Below are positions 1-9,244 of a stretch of 44,052 bases of DNA, one piece after another (positions within the stretch are counted from its first letter, which is position 1; every line of letters begins with the position of its first letter). Under the pieces are notes generated by a model. The model was not told the DNA's origin, did no database searches, and saw only the letters and a program-made list of their open reading frames with translations. This DNA comes from Streptomyces bohaiensis (GTDB lineage Bacteria > Actinomycetota > Actinomycetes > Streptomycetales > Streptomycetaceae): the NCBI RefSeq assembly GCF_012033785.1, contig NZ_JAAVJC010000016.1, forward strand, positions 1 through 44,052, in the 5' to 3' direction. Made by a program: the position numbers and the translations under genes.

Positions 1-1150
1 GTCCGGGGCCGGCGGCGACGGCCAGCAGCTCGGCGAGCGCGTGTCGGGCGGCGGCGCCGGGGTCCGGGGCGCCGGGCGGGGCGGTGACGCCGCGGTCGGC
101 GAGCCAGTGCGGGTCCGCCTCGGGGAGGTGCCCGGCGTCGAGTTCGTCCCAGGAGGCCAGGCAGTCGGAGCCGGTGAACCAGTGATTGCCGAGCGGCTCG
201 CGGACGCCGAGGTCGGTGAGGACGGCGGTGGGGACGCCCCGGCTGAGCGACTCCAGCGCGGCGGTCGAGCTGACGGTGACCAGCAGGTCGGTGGTGTCCA
301 GCAGCGCGCCCATGTGCCCGTAGGCGAGGCGGACGTTGGCGGGCAGCCCGCCGCGGACACGTGCGGCCAGGCGCTGGTAGGGCGTCTCCTCGACATGGGT
401 GGTCTGCTCGCCGGGGACGCTGCGGAGCTTGAGGACGACCTCGCGGTCCGGGTGGCGGCGGGCGTGGCCGACGGCACGGTCCAGCAGGTAGCGGCGCGCG
501 GCCGGGGTGTCGGGTACGGAGGGCTGCACGGCGAAGACCACGCGGAAGGGCCGGTCGCCGCGGGCGGCGGGCGCCGCGTCGTGCGGCTCGCCGCCCAGGA
601 ACGGCAGCGGCCAGGTGGTGACCGGGCGGGCGTCGGCGCCGACCCCGGTGAGCGTCTCGCGGAAGCGGCGGGTGTCCCAGTCGGAGCCGGCGAGGAGCAG
701 GTCGGCGCCGTGGCGCAGCAGCAACCCCTCGGTGAGCTTCTCGTAGACGACGCCGCAGTACCCGGTGACGACCACCGGGCGGCGGGCGGTGGTGGGCCAC
801 GCGCGGGCGAGCCCCTGGAGGACGGCCTGCACGGTGTGGCCGACGCAGGCGAGGACCAGCACGTCGTACGGGGCGTCGCGGTCACCGTCGCTCGCCGCGT
901 CGCCCGCCTCGCCGCCGCGCGCGGCGACCTCGTCGAGGAAGCCGGTGAGTGTGGTCTCGCGGGCGTCGTCGGCGGCGACCCCGGTGTCGGCGAGCTGCCG
1001 CGCGGTGGGGGTGGCCCGGCCCCGCAGCAGCCGGGCTGCGACGTCCGCGCCGGGGGCGAGGGCGCGGGCGGTCAGCGCACCCCACTTCCAGCGGGTGTCG
1101 GAGTCGGCGAGCACGGCGGCTCGCACCGGTGAATTCGGTGTCGCGGGCAC
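1..1150 (-). CDS. DUF6716-type putative glycosyltransferase, 3' end outside the window
   Basis: The frame is open from a GTG at 1150 to the left edge (about 383 codons, no stop), so the gene is partial. The N-terminus reads AAVLADSDTRWKWGALTAR. Further on come SSTAALESLSRGVPTA and DLGVREPLGNHWFTGSDC, a layout I associate with DUF6716 and polysialyltransferase/capsule-type glycosyltransferases. The SSTAALE segment resembles the nucleotide-sugar-binding region of that fold. In Streptomyces such genes sit in cell-wall glycopolymer (teichulosonic/sialic-acid-like) clusters, which would lie off the left edge. The start is uncertain because no strong ribosome site precedes it; a GTG eight codons downstream is an alternative. 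The acceptor and donor sugars cannot be told from the sequence. Confidence 0.72.
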   Translation of the reverse strand, partial: MPATPNSPVRAAVLADSDTRWKWGALTARALAPGADVAARLLRGRATPTARQLADTGVAADDARETTLTGFLDEVAARGGEAGDAASDGDRDAPYDVLVLACVGHTVQAVLQGLARAWPTTARRPVVVTGYCGVVYEKLTEGLLLRHGADLLLAGSDWDTRRFRETLTGVGADARPVTTWPLPFLGGEPHDAAPAARGDRPFRVVFAVQPSVPDTPAARRYLLDRAVGHARRHPDREVVLKLRSVPGEQTTHVEETPYQRLAARVRGGLPANVRLAYGHMGALLDTTDLLVTVSSTAALESLSRGVPTAVLTDLGVREPLGNHWFTGSDCLASWDELDAGHLPEADPHWLADRGVTAPPGAPDPGAAARHALAELLAVAAGPG

Positions 1151-1221
1151 AACTCGGAAGCTAGGCAGCCATTCGGCCTCTCGGACCAACGCGCCCGCAA
1201 TGGAACATGAACAGCGGGTGG

Positions 1222-1233
1222 CCCGATTCCCAA
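1222..1233 (-). promoter_or_regulatory. possible promoter of the DUF6716 gene (-35 element and spacer)
   Basis: Read on the minus strand there is TTGGGA (1233 to 1228), a 17-base spacer and TCATGT further toward the gene. The -35 is a fair match and the -10 a weak one. The site lies between the gene start at 1150 and the repeat array at 1254-1329, the arrangement expected for an activator bound upstream of -35. Confidence 0.25.
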
Positions 1234-1253
1234 CTGGCCCAAGAAGAAAACCA

Positions 1254-1329
1254 ATTCACCGATGAAGGGTTCTCCGTTCACCCGCGGATCACTTTTCCGG
1301 TCACTCGGCGGGTACTCCGTTCACCCGGA
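1254..1329 (+). promoter_or_regulatory. PHO-box-like direct repeats (candidate PhoP operator)
   Basis: GTTCACC occurs at 1276-1282 and 1319-1325. Related units ATTCACC (1254), GATCACT (1287) and GGTCACT (1299) lie between them. The units at 1254, 1276 and 1287 keep an 11-base register (22 then 11). Streptomyces PhoP binds direct repeats of 11-base units with a GTTCACC core. The array lies about 100-180 bases upstream of the DUF6716 start. A 17-base near-repeat (1268-1284 and 1311-1327, one mismatch) is part of the same array. Assignment to PhoP is inference from motif and spacing. Confidence 0.5.
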
Positions 1330-1463
1330 ACTCCCGAGCGCTTCGCGGGGATGTCGGGGGCCTCGGCCACCGGGTGCGCCGCGCGGTCGGCGAACGCGAC
1401 GGCCCGCCGTCCCTGCGACGAGGGGCGGCGGGCCGGGTGGTGCGCGGCGGTGACCGGAGCGCG

Positions 1464-3047
<1,584 letters not shown>

Positions 3048-3332
3048 GCTCTGTCAGTGCCTTCCGCTCGGAATGCCGTGGTGCGGGACTGCTTGTGGCA
3101 GGTCCCCGCGCTAGGACTGTAGCGAGCGGTGGGCCGGGGCGGGAGGTACGCCGTCCCCGAAGAGGAGAGGGCGCCGCGGAGCGGGCACGCGGCGCGGCCG
3201 GTGCCGGCGGGCGCCGGGCACGGCCGGTGAGGTGCGCGGGCGGAGCGAGGGGGATACGCCCCGCCCGCGCCGGCCCCTGGGGTACGGGGGGAACCACGGG
3301 GGCCACAGCGGACCGATGACCAGTCGGCCCAC

Positions 3333-3353
3333 TAGGTACAGCGTTGCAGACCG
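3333..3353. promoter_or_regulatory. imperfect dyad in the gap upstream of the mutase gene
   Basis: The 314-base gap 3048-3361 separates the mutase start from the sigma-factor stop. It is mostly featureless GC-rich sequence. The exception is TAGGTACAGCGTTGCAG (3333-3349), an imperfect inverted repeat centred on the CG, in the least GC-rich part of the gap and 290 bases upstream of the mutase start. It could be a regulator site or part of a promoter; the evidence is weak. Confidence 0.2.
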
Positions 3354-3361
3354 CTCCGGCG

Positions 3362-4345
3362 TTACGAAGGGCAGGTCGTGTTTTCCGGCCGGGATTCGTC
3401 GGTGGCGGTGGGCGCGGCGTCCCGCGGGACCGTCTGCCCGCGCACGCCGCCCTCGCCCGGGGGGTGGCTGCGCTGTTCCGGCAGCACCGCGTGCGGCGGG
3501 TGCGGCGGGTGCGGCGCGGGTGCGTGCCCGGGGCGGCTCGTGGCCCGCTGGGCGAGGACCGGTGCAGCGCGGCGTCCGGCCGGAATCGGCCCCACCAGCG
3601 GTTCCGCCGGGGCGCCCCGAGCGGTCCGGCGTCGCTGCTCGGCCGCCGGGATCGGCGTATGGGAGCGCTCCCCTTGCGCGTGGGAGCGCTCCCCCGACGC
3701 GCGGGCGCGCTCCCCGGTCGGCTGGATGTGCTCCCCCTGCCGGCGGGCCTGGGTGTCCGGGACGGCGTGCCCCGGCCCGGACGCCTGCGCGGGACGCCGC
3801 CCGTCGAGCAGTTCCGCGAGCCGGCGCAGGCCCCGGTGCGCCGCGGTCCGGACGGCCCCGGGGCGCCGGCCGAGCACCCCGGCCGCCCGTGCCGCGTCGA
3901 GGCCCAGCACCGAGCGCAGCACGACCGCCTCCGCCTGCTCCCGCGGGAGGCGGCCGACCAGCGCGAAGGCGTCGGTGGTGCCCAGTGCCACGATCGCCTC
4001 CTCGGCGGTGTCCGCGCGTGAGGGCATCTCGCCGAGCGCGACCTCGTCGAGCGGGTCCGCGGGCCGGCGCGCCCGGGAGCGGAGGTGGTCCAGCGCCCGG
4101 TTGCGGGCGATCCGGGTGGTCCAGCCCCGGAACCGGTCGGCGTCGCCGTCGAACCGGTGGAGGTCCCGCGCGATGTGCAGCCAGGCCTCCGCGGTGACGT
4201 CCTCGGCGTCGGGCTCCGCGACAATGCTGCGCACATAGCCCAGCAACCGCGGATGCAGCGCCCGGAAGAGCGTACGGAAGGCCGCGTCGTCCCCGGTGCG
4301 GGCGGCACAGAGCGCCGCCGTCAGTTCCTCGTCTTCCCCCAGCAC
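3362..4345 (-). CDS. ECF-family RNA polymerase sigma factor with a long repetitive C-terminal tail
   Basis: The start is the GTG at 4345, ten bases after a GGAGG; an upstream ATG at 4492 lacks such a site. Of 327 residues, the first ~170 hold sigma region 2 (AFRTLFRALHPRLLGYVRSI, then DVTAEAWLHIARDLHRFDG and RNRALDHLRSR) and region 4 (LPREQAEAVVLRSVLGL, then a helix-turn-helix ending RTAAHRGLRRLAELL). The remaining ~150 residues are low-complexity, rich in Pro, Arg, Gly and Ala. They include four heptapeptide repeats (GEHIQPT, GERARAS, GERSHAQ, GERSHTP). The tail has no membrane span, and no anti-sigma gene is adjacent. The regulon is unknown. The DNA of the repeats (3653-3736) contains LacI-type palindromes. 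Confidence 0.82.
   Translation of the reverse strand: MLGEDEELTAALCAARTGDDAAFRTLFRALHPRLLGYVRSIVAEPDAEDVTAEAWLHIARDLHRFDGDADRFRGWTTRIARNRALDHLRSRARRPADPLDEVALGEMPSRADTAEEAIVALGTTDAFALVGRLPREQAEAVVLRSVLGLDAARAAGVLGRRPGAVRTAAHRGLRRLAELLDGRRPAQASGPGHAVPDTQARRQGEHIQPTGERARASGERSHAQGERSHTPIPAAEQRRRTARGAPAEPLVGPIPAGRRAAPVLAQRATSRPGHAPAPHPPHPPHAVLPEQRSHPPGEGGVRGQTVPRDAAPTATDESRPENTTCPS
3653..3736 (-). repeat. four 21-bp tandem units in the sigma-factor tail, two with CebR-like palindromes
   Basis: Units 3653-3673, 3674-3694, 3695-3715 and 3716-3736 each code one heptapeptide beginning Gly-Glu. GGGAGCGCTCCC occurs perfectly at 3661-3672 and 3682-3693, with a degenerate copy at 3703-3714. With its flanking bases each perfect copy reads TGGGAGCGCTCCCC, 13 of 14 matches to the palindrome I recall for the cellobiose repressor CebR. 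The repeats may simply be codon-driven, but exact 21-base (two helical turn) phasing of operator-like sites is notable. Confidence 0.75.
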
Positions 4346-4653
4346 GTTCCCGCCCCCTCCTCGCACATCCACGGCCGAGCCGATCACTGTGCGTCTCCCG
4401 GGAACGAACGCTACGCGAGCCGGGCGAACCCGTCCATCCCGGTCGCCTCTCCCGGTACCACCGGCAACGCGGCGCCGCGCAGCCGTCGTCACCCCCGGGA
4501 CAGCGGCCCCCGCCGGCGGTAACGGATTCCGGGGACGGGACGCTGTACTCGGTGGAGGCGGGCGCCGCGGGGCCCGTCACCGAGCGGCGGCCGGGGCCTC
4601 TCCTGTGGGGGGTGGCGGCCCCGGCTGCCTGCCCGAGCCGCCGCCGCTCCCGC

Positions 4654-4679
4654 CGGGCCACCGGCCCGACGGTGGCCCG
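4654..4679 (-). terminator. terminator-like hairpin after the GH20 gene
   Basis: A perfect 10-bp stem, CGGGCCACCG (4654-4663) with CGGTGGCCCG (4670-4679), encloses a six-base loop eight bases past the GH20 stop. It has no T tract, as is usual in Streptomyces. The rest of the gap up to the sigma-factor start at 4345 shows no gene. Confidence 0.6.
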
Positions 4680-4687
4680 CTGCCGGC

Positions 4688-6286
4688 TCAGGCGCGGACG
4701 CCGGCCTCCAGGCGGTCGGCCAGGGCGGTGAACTCCTCCCAGCTCAGCTCCGGCTCGTCCGGGTTCCACAGCTTCTGCGAGGTCGCGTGGAGCGGCAGCC
4801 GGATACCGTCGGCGACCTCCGCCACGCTCTGCCGGTCGGCCAGGTCGCACCAGACGGCGAACCGGCCGCCCAGGATGTTCTCCGGCCCGCCCAGCGCGGG
4901 ATCGACCGGTTCACTCCCCCGGAGCACCTCGGGCGTCCACTCCTCGTAGATGCGCTCACCGGTGGGGTAGACGAAGCCCACCGGCTCACCGAGGACGTAG
5001 TACAGGTACTCGCTGCTCATGTTGATCAGCTGCCAGCCGCCCTCCAGGTACTCCTCCGGCGGGCGGGCGCCGATCTCCCGACCGGTCCAGTAGGTGACCT
5101 CCCGCTCGGCGTCGGGCTGGATCTCCCCGCCGGCGTGCATGCCGTCGTTCCAGACCTGCGGCAGCCGCTCCAGGTCGCGGGCGGTGTCGGCCCGGTCGTT
5201 GAGCCAGCGGGTGGCGAGGTCCTGGACGGTACCGGCGGGGCCGAACTCCTCGCGTGCCGCGGCGGCCAGCCCGGGGAAGGACGCCTGCGGGTCGCGGTAG
5301 TAGAGCGCGCCGTACTCGTCACCGCCGAGGTGCCAGTAGGGGCCCGGGAACAGCTGCGCGAACTCGCGGGTCAGGCCGTCGATGAGCTCGCCCGCCCGCT
5401 CCTGCGAGATGTCGATCGCGCCCCGGACCGCCTCGCCGTCCCGGTCGAACAGGCGCAGGTCGGGGTAGGCGTTGAGCACCGCGCCGAGGTGGCCGGGCGA
5501 GTCGATCTCCGGGATCACGGTGATGTGCAGCGATTCCGCCAGCGCCAGGATGCGCCGCACCTCGTCCTGGGTGAGGTGCTCCTCGGAGACGACCTCGGGG
5601 TACTCCTCGCTCTCGATGCGGAACCCCTGGTCGTCGCTGAAGTGCAGCTGCAGCTGGTTGTACTTGAGGTCGCCCATCTGCCGCAGCCGGTCCTCGATCC
5701 ACTCCGCCGGGAAGTGCTTGCGGGCGATGTCCAGCATGAAACCGCGCTGCGGCCGGTCGGGCGCGTCGCGGACCTCGCCCTCGGCGACGCCGCCCAACTC
5801 CTGCACCGACTGCACCAGGGTGCGGGTGCCGTAGAAGACCCCGGCGTCGTGCGAGCCGGTGATGGTGAGGACGCCGTCGCGGCTGGCGAGGGTGTACTCC
5901 TCCCGCTCCAGCGGCGCGTCCGGGTCGACCCGCAACAGCACGTCGCCGAGCAGCGCCTCGTCGCCCTCCACGACGGGGACGGACAGCTCGTCCGCGAGCC
6001 GCTCGGCCTCGTCGTCCAGCACGCCGTCGAGGACCGCGACGACCCGGGTGTCGGGGGTGACGGCCCAGCCGCTGCCGTCGGCCGGCTCCCACGACCGCAC
6101 GGCCGGGATGGCCCGCGGCGCCTCCTGCGGCCCCGAGGGCCGGACGCGCGGTTCCTCCGGGGTGGGCGGGGGCGACGCGACCGGTGCGTCGTCCTCCGCG
6201 GAGGGGTCGGGACCGAACACGACGACGCCGAGCGCGACGAGCACCACCATGGCGGCCACGACGCCACCGATCACTACACGAGCCAT
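4688..6286 (-). CDS. secreted or membrane-anchored GH20 beta-N-acetylhexosaminidase
   Basis: The chosen ATG at 6286 gives 532 residues. An N-terminal hydrophobic helix (about residues 4-25) is followed by an acidic/proline linker, then the GH20 N-terminal alpha/beta domain and the TIM barrel. The catalytic Asp-Glu pair is Asp323-Glu324 in WHLGGDEYG, the hallmark of substrate-assisted GH20 enzymes. Other family landmarks are RGFMLDIARKHFP and VIPEIDSPGH. The enzyme should release terminal GlcNAc/GalNAc from chitobiose, cell-wall fragments or glycans outside the cell. The leader lacks a clear lipobox, so it is probably anchored or cleaved by signal peptidase I. No strong ribosome site precedes the start. 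It is divergent from sdhC across a 306-base gap, and no clear DasR operator was seen there. Confidence 0.88.
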   Translation of the reverse strand: MARVVIGGVVAAMVVLVALGVVVFGPDPSAEDDAPVASPPPTPEEPRVRPSGPQEAPRAIPAVRSWEPADGSGWAVTPDTRVVAVLDGVLDDEAERLADELSVPVVEGDEALLGDVLLRVDPDAPLEREEYTLASRDGVLTITGSHDAGVFYGTRTLVQSVQELGGVAEGEVRDAPDRPQRGFMLDIARKHFPAEWIEDRLRQMGDLKYNQLQLHFSDDQGFRIESEEYPEVVSEEHLTQDEVRRILALAESLHITVIPEIDSPGHLGAVLNAYPDLRLFDRDGEAVRGAIDISQERAGELIDGLTREFAQLFPGPYWHLGGDEYGALYYRDPQASFPGLAAAAREEFGPAGTVQDLATRWLNDRADTARDLERLPQVWNDGMHAGGEIQPDAEREVTYWTGREIGARPPEEYLEGGWQLINMSSEYLYYVLGEPVGFVYPTGERIYEEWTPEVLRGSEPVDPALGGPENILGGRFAVWCDLADRQSVAEVADGIRLPLHATSQKLWNPDEPELSWEEFTALADRLEAGVRA

Positions 6287-6484
6287 GGGTCGACCGTAGC
6301 GACCCGGGCCGACAAGCGGTGACCGGAGCGGGTCCGTCCGGCCCAGTGGAGCGCCCCGGGGCCGGCCGGCGGCCGCGTGCGACGGGCCCGGCGAGGCCGC
6401 CGGGCGCACCGCTCGGGCCTCACCCATCCGTGCCTGATTGCTCACACCTGAGCCCCCGGGTCCGAGAGGCCCGGAAGCCGTCGA

Positions 6485-6490
6485 TACGAT
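6485..6490 (+). promoter_or_regulatory. possible -10 element of the sdh operon
   Basis: TACGAT lies within the AT-richer patch of the 6287-6592 gap, about 100 bases upstream of sdhC and embedded in a CGATACGATATCG dyad-like stretch. No good -35 is visible. The rest of the gap holds nothing recognisable. Confidence 0.25.
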
Positions 6491-6592
6491 ATCGCCCGGC
6501 CGGTGGACCGTACCCGGCTCGGGACCGGCGGCCTCCGCGAGGCGGTGACACCGGCACCCGCTCCCGACATTCGGCTCCCGGAGGGTATTTCC

Positions 6593-6973
6593 GTGCCGGC
6601 AGGAACGCTGTACCGCGGCCGGGAAGGCATGTGGTCATGGGTGGCTCATCGAGTCACCGGTGTCCTCGTTTTCTTCTTCCTGTTCGTCCATGTGCTCGAC
6701 ACCGCGCTCGTCCGCGTCTCGCCCGAGGCGTACGACGACACTGTCGCGGTCTACAAGACCCCGCTCGTGGCATTCATGGAGTACGGCCTCGTCGCGGCCG
6801 TCCTCTTCCACGCGCTCAACGGCCTGCGTGTCATCGCGGTCGACTTCTGGAGCAAGGGCGCTCGCTACCAGAAGCAGCTGCTGTGGAGCGTCATGGGGCT
6901 GTGGGGCCTGCTGATGGCCGGTGCCGCGTACCCGGTTCTGTCGCACGCCTTCCGTGAGCTGTTCGGGAGCTGA
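6593..6973 (+). CDS. sdhC: succinate dehydrogenase cytochrome b556 subunit
   Basis: The start is the GTG at 6593, with GGAGG eight bases upstream (6580-6585); an in-frame GTG at 6503 has no such site and would add an unrelated extension. The 126-residue protein begins PAGTLYRGREGMWSWVAHRVTG, the conserved quinone/heme region of SdhC. It has three transmembrane helices, with heme-ligand candidates His in FLFVHVLD and LFHALNGLR. It anchors the complex in the membrane and passes electrons from the iron-sulfur subunit to menaquinone. First gene of sdhCDAB, five bases before sdhD. Confidence 0.93.
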   Translation: MPAGTLYRGREGMWSWVAHRVTGVLVFFFLFVHVLDTALVRVSPEAYDDTVAVYKTPLVAFMEYGLVAAVLFHALNGLRVIAVDFWSKGARYQKQLLWSVMGLWGLLMAGAAYPVLSHAFRELFGS

Positions 6974-6978
6974 TCGAG

Positions 6979-7467
6979 ATGACCACCGAAAACACCACCA
7001 CCGCCGCCGCCTCGGGCACCACCGCGGTCGAGGGCGAGCGCTACTCCCCCGAGAACCCCGCGCCGGTGATCGAGCCGCCCCGCGCGCGCACCACGCGGAC
7101 CCCGCGGTCCACCCGCACCAACTTCGAGCTGTACGGCTGGCTGTTCATGCGGCTGTCCGGCATCCTGCTCGTCTTCCTGGTCCTCGGTCACCTGCTGATC
7201 CAGCTCGTGCTGGACGGCGGCGTCTCCAAGGTCAGCTTCGCGTTCGTCGCGGGCCGCTGGGCCTCGCCGTTCTGGATGGCGTGGGACCTGATCATGCTCT
7301 GGCTGGCCATGCTGCACGGCGCCAACGGCATGCGGACGATCATCAACGACTACGCGCAGCGCGACAACACCCGCTTCTGGCTGAAGGTCCTGCTGTACAC
7401 GGCGACGACCTTCACCATCCTGCTGGGCACGCTGGTGATCTTCACCTTCGACCCGAACATCCGCTGA
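6979..7467 (+). CDS. sdhD: succinate dehydrogenase hydrophobic membrane anchor subunit
   Basis: The 162-residue protein has a ~45-residue hydrophilic N-terminus rich in Thr and charged residues, then three membrane helices. Motifs typical of actinobacterial SdhD are visible: FELYGWLFMRLSGILLVFLV, LGHLLIQ (heme-region His) and WLAMLHGANGMRTIINDYA. It lies five bases after sdhC and 22 bases before sdhA, in a single operon. With SdhC it forms the quinone site and membrane anchor of complex II. Confidence 0.93.
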   Translation: MTTENTTTAAASGTTAVEGERYSPENPAPVIEPPRARTTRTPRSTRTNFELYGWLFMRLSGILLVFLVLGHLLIQLVLDGGVSKVSFAFVAGRWASPFWMAWDLIMLWLAMLHGANGMRTIINDYAQRDNTRFWLKVLLYTATTFTILLGTLVIFTFDPNIR

Positions 7468-7489
7468 CGCACCGGGGCTGACGAGACAG

Positions 7490-9244
7490 ATGCAGATCCA
7501 CAAGTACGACACCGTCATCGTCGGTGCGGGCGGCGCCGGTATGCGTGCCGCCATCGAGGCCACCAAGCGCAGCCGCACCGCCGTACTGACGAAGCTCTAC
7601 CCCACCCGGTCCCACACCGGCGCGGCGCAGGGCGGCATGGCCGCCGCCCTGGCCAACGTCGAGGAGGACAACTGGGAGTGGCACACCTTCGACACCGTCA
7701 AGGGCGGCGACTTCCTGGTCGACCAGGACGCCGCGGAGATCCTGGCCAAGGAGGCCATCGACTCCGTCCTCGACCTGGAGAAGATGGGCCTGCCGTTCAA
7801 CCGGACCCCGGACGGCACCATCGACCAGCGCCGGTTCGGCGGCCACACCCGCAACCACGGTGAGGCGCCCGTGCGCCGCTCCTGCTACGCGGCGGACCGC
7901 ACCGGCCACATGATCCTCCAGACGCTGTACCAGGTCTGTGTGAAGGAGGGCGTGGAGTTCTACAACGAGTTCTACGTCCTGGACGTCCTCCTCAACGAGG
8001 TGGACGGCGTGCGCAAGGCCGCCGGCGTCGTCGCGCTGGAGCTGGCCACCGGTGAACTCCACGTCTTCCAGGCGAAGTCGATCGTCTTCGCCTCGGGCGG
8101 CAACGGCAAGTTCTACAAGGTGTCCTCCAACGCCCACACCCTCACCGGCGACCTGCAGGCCGCCGCGTTCCGCCGGGGCATCCCCCTGGAGGACATGGAG
8201 TTCTTCCAGTTCCACCCGACCGGCATCTGGAAGATGGGCATCCTCCTCACCGAGGGCGCCCGCGGCGAGGGCGGCATCCTCCGCAACAAGGACGGCGAGC
8301 GCTTCATGGAGCGCTACGCCCCCACGATCAAGGACCTCGCGCCGCGTGACATGGTCTCGCGCTCGATCTACACCGAGATCCGCGAGGGCCGGGGCTGCGG
8401 TCCGGACGCCGACCACGTCTACCTGGACCTCACGCACCTGCCGCCGGAGCAGCTGGACGCCAAGCTGCCGGACATCACCGAGTTCGCCCGCACCTACCTG
8501 GGTATCGAGCCGTACACGGACCCGATCCCGATCCAGCCGACCGCGCACTACGCGATGGGCGGCCTGCCGACCAACGTGCGCGGCGAGGTACTGGCCAACA
8601 ACACCGACGTGATTCCCGGCCTCTACGCCGCCGGCGAGGTCGCCTGCGTGTCGGTCCACGGCGCCAACCGCCTGGGCACCAACTCGCTGCTCGACATCAA
8701 CGTGTTCGGGCGCCGGGCGGGCATCGCCGCCGCCGAGTACGCGGCGACCGCCGACTACGTCGAGCTGCCGGAGGACCCGCAGTCCTTCGTCGCCGGCCAG
8801 GTCGAGATGCTGCGCGACGCCACCGGTTCCGAGCGGGTCGTGGAGATCCGCAACGAGCTGCAGGAGACCATGGACAAGAACGCCATGGTCTTCCGCACCG
8901 AGGAGACGCTGCGGGAGGCCCGCGACACCATCGCGGCCCTGCGCAAGCGCTACAAGGACATCTCGGTCCAGGACAAGGGCAAGCGGTTCAACACCGACCT
9001 GCTGGAGGCCATCGAGCTGGGCAACCTGCTCGACCTGGCCGAGGTGCTGGTCGTCTCCGCCCTGGCCCGCAAGGAGTCCCGCGGCGGTCACTACCGCGAG
9101 GACTACCCGGACCGCGACGACGTCAACTTCATGCGCCACACCATGGCGTACCGCGAGGTCGACGCCGAGGGCACCGACTCGATCCGGCTGGACTACAAGC
9201 CGGTCGTCCAGACCCGCTACCAGCCGATGGAGCGTAAGTACTGA
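7490..9244 (+). CDS. sdhA: succinate dehydrogenase flavoprotein subunit
   Basis: The 584-residue protein oxidises succinate to fumarate. It starts with a Rossmann FAD motif (VIVGAGGAGMRAAIEA, residues 9-24). His42 in TRSHTGAAQGG is the expected site of covalent FAD attachment. Catalytic-domain landmarks follow: QFHPTGI, GARGEGGIL, the capping region around RDMVSRSIYTEI, and PTAHYAMGG with the substrate His. The length is normal for the family. The stop overlaps the sdhB start by one base (TGATG), so the two are translationally coupled. Confidence 0.96.
   Translation: MQIHKYDTVIVGAGGAGMRAAIEATKRSRTAVLTKLYPTRSHTGAAQGGMAAALANVEEDNWEWHTFDTVKGGDFLVDQDAAEILAKEAIDSVLDLEKMGLPFNRTPDGTIDQRRFGGHTRNHGEAPVRRSCYAADRTGHMILQTLYQVCVKEGVEFYNEFYVLDVLLNEVDGVRKAAGVVALELATGELHVFQAKSIVFASGGNGKFYKVSSNAHTLTGDLQAAAFRRGIPLEDMEFFQFHPTGIWKMGILLTEGARGEGGILRNKDGERFMERYAPTIKDLAPRDMVSRSIYTEIREGRGCGPDADHVYLDLTHLPPEQLDAKLPDITEFARTYLGIEPYTDPIPIQPTAHYAMGGLPTNVRGEVLANNTDVIPGLYAAGEVACVSVHGANRLGTNSLLDINVFGRRAGIAAAEYAATADYVELPEDPQSFVAGQVEMLRDATGSERVVEIRNELQETMDKNAMVFRTEETLREARDTIAALRKRYKDISVQDKGKRFNTDLLEAIELGNLLDLAEVLVVSALARKESRGGHYREDYPDRDDVNFMRHTMAYREVDAEGTDSIRLDYKPVVQTRYQPMERKY

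Noticed and set aside
41..1132. Long plus-strand open frame at the left edge
   Set aside because: It is the complement of the DUF6716 gene; its Gly/Val/Arg-rich product has no domain and no ribosome site, while the minus-strand frame has clear family motifs.
3653..3736. CRISPR-like regular repeats
   Set aside because: Units are directly adjacent without spacers and lie in frame within a coding tail.
3111..4850. Alternative Arg/Gly-rich minus-strand frames over the sigma-factor gene
   Set aside because: Only the 3362-4345 frame shows sigma regions 2 and 4.
7442..9139. 565-codon minus-strand frame across sdhA
   Set aside because: It is antisense to a fully conserved sdhA and has no recognisable domain.
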